62,529 bases of DNA. It comes from a virus. Below, one piece after another: positions 56,622-62,529 of the stretch. Numbering within the stretch: the stretch's first letter is position 1; every line of letters begins with the position of its first letter. A model generated the notes under the pieces. It had not been told where the DNA came from and made no database searches. It saw only the letters and a program-made list of their open reading frames with translations. Location: positions 1 to 62,529 of the IMG/VR virus record IMGVR_UViG_3300025901_000002. One strand, written 5' to 3'. Both the position numbers and the translations under genes were made by a program.

Positions 56622-56653
56622 GGATTGCTCCTTCGCTCGTGCGGCCGTGCGGA

Positions 56654-58072
56654 TTAGAAGACTGGCGTGACCAATCCGGTACCGGAGACCGACTGCACCG
56701 AGTTCGCGTAGCGCCGGAAGGAGAACGCGAAGTACCCGTACACCACGAGCAGGACGCCGAGGTTTGCCGCCTTGGGCTGCTCGGCGCGGATGAACACCGG
56801 GGCGTTCGGGTCCTCCCACAGGTGGCACTCGTCAGAGCAGATGACGTAGATGACGTCCTCGTTGGTGCCGGTGCCACCGTTGATGGCGATGTTGTTGTCC
56901 ACCACGACCGGCATCCCGTTGGGCAGCATGCCGCGGAATCCGGCGCCGTAGGCCACGGCGTTGTTGGTGCCGATGGCCCTCGGGTCCATGCCGGGCTGCG
57001 AGATCAGCGGCCAGGTGCTGGTGAGCTGACTGTTCAGCCAGTGCCACCGACGCGAGTGCATAACCGCGTGGGTGGGCATGCCGTATGTCAGCAGCGCCGC
57101 CTCGACGCCGGCCGCAGCGGAGAGGATCTTCGGATACAGCTCGGCGCCGGTCGGGGTGGTGTCCGTGTAGCTGGTGGTGGTGGCGAGCGCCGCCAGGCCC
57201 ACGGTCGCCTTGTTGATGAGCATCGAGTCCTTGTTCGTGGCGTAGCGCCGGAACAGGTCGCCCATCGTGACGTCTTCGATGCCGGTGCCGCGCTCGATGG
57301 CCTGCCGAGACAGCGTCTGCTGTCCGGCGGCGGTCAACACGTTCTCCGTGAGGAGCGTGTCGTCCATGTCGGTCTCGGACACCGCCGAGTTTTCCGTGGT
57401 CTGCTCGGCCACCGAGGCAGAGGTGGTGATGCGAGAGATGTTGACGGTCATGCCGTCGGCCGGCAGCGGGTGCTTGTTGCAGATGTCGGCGAACGGCGAC
57501 ATGTTCGCCACAGCCGGCGCGTACATCTCGGTCAGGTACTGCGGCACCACGAGCCCCGTGAAAGCGCCGGTGCCGACCGCGCGGGTCAGGTACTGCGGTC
57601 GCTCGACGCGCTCTTCCTGCATGTGGCGGTTGAGCCGCATGTTCGACTCGGGGTTTCCCATGAGCCACGACGCCGCGACGTCGCGCAGGAACAGCGCGCC
57701 GCCGGGGTCGCCCTCACGCGAATATGTCCGCTCCTCGCGACCCACTCGCGCGACCCGGTCGTAGGCCGGCTTGGTGTTGCCGGCGTTGGTCGGCTCGGAC
57801 CGCTTCGCGTCCTCGGCGATCTCCAGTTCCTCGATCTTCGCCTCGCGGGCCCGCTCCAGCTTCGAACGGATGCCGATGAGATCCTGCTTGCAGCGCTTGG
57901 CCGTCGCGTCGAGGTCGTCGCAACGAGTCTGCTCGTCGGCGGTGAGGGTGGATCGGCCCTCCTGGTCGGCCAGGGAGAGGATCGCGGCGACTTCGGCCTT
58001 GCACTTGTCGCGATGCCGAACAGTCGTCTCCTCCTCAACCTCAATCTTGGTGATCAGCTCGTCGAGATTCAC
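56654..58072 (-). CDS. HK97-fold major capsid protein
   Basis: 472 residues. Residues 1-110 are a charged helical delta domain (LITKIEVEEETTVRHRDKC...LERAREAKIEELEI) removed by the protease. The rest has LVVPQYLTEMYAPAVANMSPFAD, PLPADGMTVNISRITTS and the P-loop/A-domain pattern of HK97 capsids. GTG at 58072 has GGAGG upstream. Confidence 0.95.
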   Translation of the reverse strand: MNLDELITKIEVEEETTVRHRDKCKAEVAAILSLADQEGRSTLTADEQTRCDDLDATAKRCKQDLIGIRSKLERAREAKIEELEIAEDAKRSEPTNAGNTKPAYDRVARVGREERTYSREGDPGGALFLRDVAASWLMGNPESNMRLNRHMQEERVERPQYLTRAVGTGAFTGLVVPQYLTEMYAPAVANMSPFADICNKHPLPADGMTVNISRITTSASVAEQTTENSAVSETDMDDTLLTENVLTAAGQQTLSRQAIERGTGIEDVTMGDLFRRYATNKDSMLINKATVGLAALATTTSYTDTTPTGAELYPKILSAAAGVEAALLTYGMPTHAVMHSRRWHWLNSQLTSTWPLISQPGMDPRAIGTNNAVAYGAGFRGMLPNGMPVVVDNNIAINGGTGTNEDVIYVICSDECHLWEDPNAPVFIRAEQPKAANLGVLLVVYGYFAFSFRRYANSVQSVSGTGLVTPVF

Positions 58073-58143
58073 GACGGCCTCCACTTCCGGTAGTCATGGT
58101 TGGGGTTTCTCGCGATCCCGGTCTGACTGCCGTCCATGCGAGG

Positions 58144-58165
58144 CCCTCGGTTTGACCGCCGAGGG
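58144..58165 (-). terminator. hairpin before capsid gene
   Basis: CCCTCGG and CCGAGGG pair across eight bases in the 140-base gap between protease and capsid genes. A further GCCGG...CCGGC lies at 58181-58197. It may attenuate or be a processing site to raise capsid mRNA. Confidence 0.45.
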
Positions 58166-58212
58166 GTCATGCGCCCGCTTGCCGGTCTGAGGGCCGGCGT
58201 AGCGGAAAGTCT

Positions 58213-58995
58213 CTAGTCGTCCAGCATGGACAGCCGGACTTTCATCAGCGCGACACTGCCGCCGCCCAGTTCGGGGGTGCGCTCGACCGAAGGTTCTTGG
58301 TCGCGCTCGATGACCGACTCGTCCGTTGCGGCCGGCGCGAGCCGGACCTGCAGATCCTCAACGACCGCTCGCTGGGCGCCCTCGGGAAGCAGTCGGAGGT
58401 CTTGCATGATCTCCGACTGCCGTGCCGCAACAGAGGTGTGCGGCGAGGCTCCGTAGTTCACCGCCGATACGTCCCCCCGGTCCAAGTCGACCTTGGCGAT
58501 GCGGAACTCGGTGAAGTCGTCGTTCCACTCGCCCTCGTCGATGCGGAACGCGAAACTCATCTCCGTGACGTCGCGGTCCTCGATCGCCGTGACGAGGTCG
58601 CGAACATCGGTGCGCTTGGGGTTGACGTAGGCCGAGGTGGCCAGGCCTTTGCCGTCGGCGAGAAGCTCCAGACTGCCGTTCGTAGTGCGCGCCATAGTGA
58701 CGCCCCGGTGGTTCACCAGGTAGGCGACATCCGGGTTCTTCGACAGGGTCTCGTCGAAGGCGCCCTGGGAAACCACCTCGTCGTACTCGCCGAAGATGTC
58801 CCACATTCGGTACTTCTTCTCGACAACGGAGGCGTAGCCCTCCAGCAGGATTCGCTCCTGCTTGTTCCAGATCACCGTGGAGGCGCGCATCTTCACCCCG
58901 AACGCGTGGGATCTCGCCACGCCGTTCGGGACGTCGCCCGGGTTCGCCTGTACCGCTGCGGCGCGGCGCTGCAGCATGCGAGCACGGTCGGTCAT
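58213..58995 (-). CDS. HK97-type prohead protease
   Basis: 260 residues. YLVNHRG (H96) and MSFAF (S147) are the catalytic His and Ser of the U35 family. LEGYASVVEKKYRMWDIFGEYDEVV is the usual start. ATG at 58995 has CGGAGGAACC; a 59010 start overlaps the portal stop. It cleaves the capsid delta domain. Confidence 0.95.
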   Translation of the reverse strand: MTDRARMLQRRAAAVQANPGDVPNGVARSHAFGVKMRASTVIWNKQERILLEGYASVVEKKYRMWDIFGEYDEVVSQGAFDETLSKNPDVAYLVNHRGVTMARTTNGSLELLADGKGLATSAYVNPKRTDVRDLVTAIEDRDVTEMSFAFRIDEGEWNDDFTEFRIAKVDLDRGDVSAVNYGASPHTSVAARQSEIMQDLRLLPEGAQRAVVEDLQVRLAPAATDESVIERDQEPSVERTPELGGGSVALMKVRLSMLDD

Positions 58996-59006
58996 GGTTC
59001 CTCCGG

Positions 59007-60182
59007 TCATTGCGGATTCGGGCTGGAGGTCGCGGGGGTCGCCCTCGGCGGAAAGAAGTGGTCGAACTCGGCGATCTGCTCTGGTGTCAGCGGTTCCAAG
59101 TCATCGAGCATGCGTGCCTCGGACGGGGTGAGCGTGCGGGAATCGATCCGCAGCTTCAAGGTCTCCGCGCGCGCCTTGGGGTCCATCCGCAGCAGAGCGT
59201 CGGTGTTCAGCTTCACGTACCGCGGCTTGGCCGTCAGTCGTCCGAGTGCCTTCTCTCGGCGGATCACCGCAGGGCCGATATGCATGATCAGCAACTGCAG
59301 GTTCCGCTCGGTGATCGACGCGTACGTGATATGTCCAGAGCGGACCACCGCATCGATCAGGTCCCCAGGGCAGTCGAAGAACCTGGCCACGTCACCGACG
59401 CTGTACTGCTTGGCTTCGAGCCACGAGTTCCCCGCTGCTTCCGACTGCAGGAGGTTCAATTCCCAGTCCTGGCCGGAAACGAACAACCCGCCCTGCTGGA
59501 CGCTCGCGGAGAAGCGGTCTTTGACCTCTTGCGCCTGCGGACTGGTGATCGTCTTGCCGGTGTTCTTCAGGTGCATCGCCGGGACGCCGCCGTTGCCGAA
59601 CCAGTCCAGCGCGAAGTCCTGGATCGATAGATACTCGCCGATCGTCCACGCCGCATACGCGACCGGCGACAAACCCACCGGCAGTCCGGCGACCGTGTAT
59701 TGCTTCTCGTGCCACACTTCGTGCGGGTCGTAGAGCTTCCCGCAGATCCTCCACCGCCACCCATCGGGCGTGGCTTTCGTGACCTCCGCTGGCACTACCG
59801 CGCACTCGCCGATCGGCTGCAGGTCAATGCGGTTCGGCAAGCCCGAACCGGTGACCTCGGTGACCAAGCCGACGCCGTTGCCGGCCCTGTCCAGATCGAC
59901 CTGGCTCGAATACAGCCACTCCTCGATCTCAACCCGCTCCCCGCCCGGCTTCACCAGTACCGGCGGCTTAGGAACCTCGACCTGATGCCCCAAGACCTTG
60001 CGATACAGATCCACGGGCATGGTGGAGATCAAGTTCGCCCGCAGGCGCAGGCACGCCCACACCGCCGAGTGTCGCAGCGCGGTGTCGCTCGTGACCGCCG
60101 CCCGGCCTCCCGAGGTCACGCCGACGCGCCGGATGTAGTCCTCGGCGGTCATGCCTTGGAATGAGCGGCGAAACAGGCTCAC
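59007..60182 (-). CDS. HK97-family portal protein
   Basis: 391 residues. TALRHSAVWACLRLRANLISTMPVDLYRK, GNGVGLVTEVT, VAYAAWTIGEYLSIQDFALDWFGNGG, and LMIHIGPAVIRREKAL-like segments are the HK97 portal pattern. GTG at 60182 overlaps the upstream stop. Forms the 12-mer packaging ring. Confidence 0.95.
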   Translation of the reverse strand: MSLFRRSFQGMTAEDYIRRVGVTSGGRAAVTSDTALRHSAVWACLRLRANLISTMPVDLYRKVLGHQVEVPKPPVLVKPGGERVEIEEWLYSSQVDLDRAGNGVGLVTEVTGSGLPNRIDLQPIGECAVVPAEVTKATPDGWRWRICGKLYDPHEVWHEKQYTVAGLPVGLSPVAYAAWTIGEYLSIQDFALDWFGNGGVPAMHLKNTGKTITSPQAQEVKDRFSASVQQGGLFVSGQDWELNLLQSEAAGNSWLEAKQYSVGDVARFFDCPGDLIDAVVRSGHITYASITERNLQLLIMHIGPAVIRREKALGRLTAKPRYVKLNTDALLRMDPKARAETLKLRIDSRTLTPSEARMLDDLEPLTPEQIAEFDHFFPPRATPATSSPNPQ

Positions 60183-60379
60183 GTCTGACCGCCGCGGAAC
60201 TTGGCCTTCAATTTGGCAAGTCCGCCGTCCGCCCACCAGCTCCCCGCGAGCACAGCAGCTCCCGCCGGGCCCGTTGCCCAGCCACCCATCACGGGCCACA
60301 AGGCCAGCAGTGGGGCTGCGGCAATCAGCAGGATTCCCAGCGTGTCCAGTGCCGTCGTCACGTGCTCCTGAACCTTCAC
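60179..60379 (-). CDS. small membrane protein between terminase and portal
   Basis: 66 residues from GTG at 60379 (AGGGGTG upstream); an ATG at 60427 would overlap the terminase end by 32 bases. Hydrophobic segment LDTLGILLIAAAPLLALWPVMGG. A short membrane protein at this place is seen in many actinophages; role unknown. Confidence 0.6.
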   Translation of the reverse strand: MKVQEHVTTALDTLGILLIAAAPLLALWPVMGGWATGPAGAAVLAGSWWADGGLAKLKAKFRGGQT

Positions 60380-60395
60380 CGGCGCACCCCTATCG

Positions 60396-61913
60396 CTACC
60401 ACGCGGATTCGAGTACGTCGTAGTCATTCGTCACTAGGTGCGCCCAGGCTTGATACAGCCACTTCGCCACGGTCACCGCGTTCAGTGGAGTGATGTCGCC
60501 ACCGGAGTCCTTCCGAGACCAACCCACCGAGTCAGTGCCTTCGCGTACCCGCCCAGATGCGGCCGCCATGTTCAGTTCACGCTGTCCGATGTGGCGCGCC
60601 CGGTAGTCCAGCGCCCCGTCGTCACCGATTACCGGGCGGCAGACGGTGAGCATCTGCCCGGTCGCAGCCGACATGTCCGCGCCCGCGACGATGGCAACGT
60701 TGCCGCGCTCCGGCTCGTCCGGGTTCTCCGGACGCACGAAGTCCCGTTTCTTCAGCTCAGCCTCGAGCGCCGCATACGTGTTGCGGCCCATCGCGTACCC
60801 GACCGGATTCAACAGGTCTCGCAGCTCAACAAACCTGTCCGGAACCCAGTCGATACCGGGTCGGCAGTCCATCAACTGCATGTGCTCCCGGCCGTCCTCG
60901 CGCATCCCGAACAACCCGATCGACGCGCTGTCCTGCTGCGGGTTGAGGTCAACGCCGATCGTGACGTCACCGTGACGACGAGAGTTCTCATCAAGCATCT
61001 GCTGCCACGCGGCGGCATCGATGTCGCCACCGGTAAGCGGTGGGTCTTCGTGCCACCCGAGACGTTCCCGGCCGTACTCCTGAACCGGCAAGGCCAATCG
61101 CTCGGCTCGCAGGTATTCCCAGGTGATCCGCTTACCCGCAGTGTGGTTTGCCTTCCCGATGAACTCTTCGCGGTCGAGCGCGCAGCCGGCCGAGCCGACG
61201 GTGTGCTGACAGGCTCTGCCCGTCTCGCACCCGGGATCCTTCCATGAACCTGGGGCGCAGAACTCGATCCAGATCAGGGACGGATCCCCGCCCTTTCGGC
61301 CGCGGTCCTTCAGTCGATGTAGGTGGTCCGAGGTCTCGAGCGCGGCACTGGAGCCGTAGTTCACCTGCGGATCCTGTCGAGCCGACAGCACCGGCAGCAG
61401 CGCGCCCATCGCGGACGCGGCAATGAAAAGGGCCTCATCCATGACGACCCGCTTGCCGCCGAGTCCTCGGCCACCGCCTTTGCTCCGAGCCAGAAATTCG
61501 AGCTTGGCGCCGGAGTGTAGCTCGATGAACTCTTCACCGTGGCCGTAGGAGATGTTCTTGACCCGGCGCGACAACTCCGGCGCGGTCTCGATGCAGGTAC
61601 AGAAGTCGTCGAACGCGTCGCGGGCGGTGCGGAAGATGTGAGCCGTCCACACAATCCGGTCGGGCGGCAGCAAGAATAGGTCGAACAAGGTCACCGGGAG
61701 GAGAACGCCGCCAGTCTTGCCGTTCTGCCGAGGCTCGACGATCCCCGACTCGAGGGCGACCCATCGTCCGCCTGAGCCATATGAGAGCATCGCGTCGACG
61801 GCTAGGCACTGCTCCTCGTCGAGTTCCCGGCCGGCGAGACGTGCGAGGTCGACAGCCTCATCGCCGTACGAGCCGCTCCGTGGCGGGATCCAGAGGTAAG
61901 CCGGCTCGATCAC
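60396..61913 (-). CDS. terminase large subunit
   Basis: 505 residues. PRQNGKTG at 61-68 is Walker A, RVVMDE at 155-160 Walker B with the catalytic Glu, and IGVDLNPQQDSASIG (D322) opens the RNase-H-like nuclease domain. It translocates and cuts DNA with the portal. Start is the first ATG; the portal set follows in the same direction. Confidence 0.96.
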   Translation of the reverse strand: MIEPAYLWIPPRSGSYGDEAVDLARLAGRELDEEQCLAVDAMLSYGSGGRWVALESGIVEPRQNGKTGGVLLPVTLFDLFLLPPDRIVWTAHIFRTARDAFDDFCTCIETAPELSRRVKNISYGHGEEFIELHSGAKLEFLARSKGGGRGLGGKRVVMDEALFIAASAMGALLPVLSARQDPQVNYGSSAALETSDHLHRLKDRGRKGGDPSLIWIEFCAPGSWKDPGCETGRACQHTVGSAGCALDREEFIGKANHTAGKRITWEYLRAERLALPVQEYGRERLGWHEDPPLTGGDIDAAAWQQMLDENSRRHGDVTIGVDLNPQQDSASIGLFGMREDGREHMQLMDCRPGIDWVPDRFVELRDLLNPVGYAMGRNTYAALEAELKKRDFVRPENPDEPERGNVAIVAGADMSAATGQMLTVCRPVIGDDGALDYRARHIGQRELNMAAASGRVREGTDSVGWSRKDSGGDITPLNAVTVAKWLYQAWAHLVTNDYDVLESAW

Positions 61914-61984
61914 TGGGCGCCTCCGGCCTAAGTTACCGGCCGGTATGAGTGCGACCAGCGCGTTTGCCGTAAGATCGATCTTGG
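61914..61984 (-). other. TerS-TerL gap with two perfect palindromes
   Basis: TACCGGCCGGTA (61934-61945) and AAGATCGATCTT (61971-61982) are perfect 12-base palindromes in a 71-base gap. The second is built from the AAGATC word found at the genome ends. Could be terminase or regulator sites. Confidence 0.45.
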
Positions 61985-62392
61985 TTAGGCGCCCGTGGCC
62001 TTCCGCGTGCGACGAGCCGACAGCTCATCCAACGCGTCCGCCTGCTTCGCGGCACCCCTCAGCGCCAGTTCCATCGCCGACCGCAGTTCCTTCGACAGCG
62101 ACGCGGCGCCTGCCGCCGTGTGCTTACCGTTGGCGAACAGTTCAACCAGCAGCATCACGTGCGTGCCCTCCGGTGTCTCCAGCCGGTCAGCGGCGTCTAA
62201 CTGCCTCCGATAGGAGGCCACCACCGGCAGATCGATATCCGGCAACGTATCGGAGGACTTCGGCAGGGTAATGACCCGCGGATTCGGCCGGTTCTTGGGC
62301 GGACGGCAGACGACGCAAAACTTCCGTGGGCGAGCAGAACCCTGCTGCGGAGGAATGATCGCGGAACACTCTTGGCAGATGCGTTCACCCAT
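61985..62392 (-). CDS. terminase small subunit with zinc finger
   Basis: 135 residues. CQECSAIIPP...KFCVVC gives a C-x2-C...C-x2-C zinc finger, followed by DLPVVASYRRQLDAADRLETPEG and TAAGAASLSKELRSAMELAL, as in actinophage small terminases. It should recognise cos, which lies about 130 bases upstream. GAGGTG precedes the ATG. Confidence 0.85.
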   Translation of the reverse strand: MGERICQECSAIIPPQQGSARPRKFCVVCRPPKNRPNPRVITLPKSSDTLPDIDLPVVASYRRQLDAADRLETPEGTHVMLLVELFANGKHTAAGAASLSKELRSAMELALRGAAKQADALDELSARRTRKATGA

Positions 62393-62513
62393 GTGAACAC
62401 CTCGCTCTACCTGCGGAAATTTCTACACCCTCGAACGATAGCAAGATCTACTTCCGGGCGCGCAGGGCTCTGACCTGCTTAAACTTCGCCCGGGGAGAGA
62501 AAACAGGGAGCCT
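62393..62513. other. right-end non-coding cos-side region
   Basis: No gene. Contains AAGATC at 62443-62448 and a purine-rich stretch (GGGGAGAGAAAACAGGGAG) at 62492-62510 just before the terminal repeat. A promoter for the late operon could lie here; no clear -35/-10 pair seen. Confidence 0.4.
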
Positions 62514-62529
62514 TGGGAGCGGGGTCGCA
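62514..62529. repeat. right copy of 16-nt terminal direct repeat
   Basis: Exact copy of bases 1-16. It lies about 120 bases upstream of the small terminase start, where a cos site is expected in HK97-like phages. Whether it is the single-stranded overhang or an assembly overlap cannot be told from sequence. Confidence 0.8.

Noticed and set aside
56639-58093. 484-codon plus-strand open frame opposite the capsid gene
   Set aside because: Arg/Val/His-rich shadow of a clear HK97 capsid gene, with no domain or ribosome site.
58297-59733. 478-codon plus-strand open frame across protease and portal
   Set aside because: Opposite-strand shadow of two well-identified structural genes; composition typical of antisense frames in high-GC DNA.

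Overview
This 62.5 kb window looks like the whole genome of a temperate, high-GC tailed phage (siphovirus type) of an actinobacterium. The first 16 bases recur exactly as the last 16, and the small terminase gene sits at the right end, so the sequence appears to open at the packaging site. Host group is suggested by a WhiB-family regulator, a SARP/BTAD regulator, very high GC, frequent GTG starts, tightly overlapping ATGA/GTGA gene junctions and apparently leaderless promoters. Genus cannot be fixed from the sequence alone.

Layout. (1) 81-25532, minus strand: a long early/accessory array of about 63 mostly small genes with stop/start overlaps. It holds a P-loop kinase, an HNH nuclease, zinc-ribbon and membrane proteins, a SARP regulator, WhiB and MerR-like regulators, a Toprim/ATPase primase-helicase with a replisome-organiser-like partner, a C5-cytosine methyltransferase, a PAPS-reductase-like ATPase, MazG-like, SLOG and DUF4326 proteins, and a recombination set (ERF annealing protein, Cas4/RecB-like nuclease, RusA resolvase, two further PD-(D/E)XK-like proteins). 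One plus-strand ribbon-helix-helix gene (10956-11153) interrupts it. (2) 25600-28773: lysogeny module, with excisionase-like and Cro-like genes facing left, an XRE repressor facing right, operator-like repeats between them, then the tyrosine integrase. (3) 28770-36777, plus strand: about 27 small accessory genes, with two promoters carrying perfect palindromes between -35 and -10 and a repeat-rich non-coding stretch at 33273-33529. (4) 36780-36890: convergent terminator region. (5) 36891-62392, minus strand, read from the right end: small and large terminase, portal, protease, major capsid, glycosyltransferase-like and methyltransferase genes with a common C-terminal tag, a block of beta-rich virion proteins including one with nine 20-residue repeats, connectors, major tail protein, frameshifted tail assembly chaperone, tape measure with a transglycosylase domain, distal tail proteins, an amidase, small membrane proteins, a GH25 lysozyme and holin candidates.

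How it fits together. Structural and lysis genes form one late transcription direction starting at the terminase. The early array is divergent from the repressor and probably starts at the switch near 26.2 kb. The most unusual parts are the tagged glycosyltransferase/methyltransferase pair beside the capsid gene, the repeat-rich decoration block, the phage-borne SARP, and the palindrome-controlled leaderless genes. All functions are inferred from sequence reading; no database search was run.
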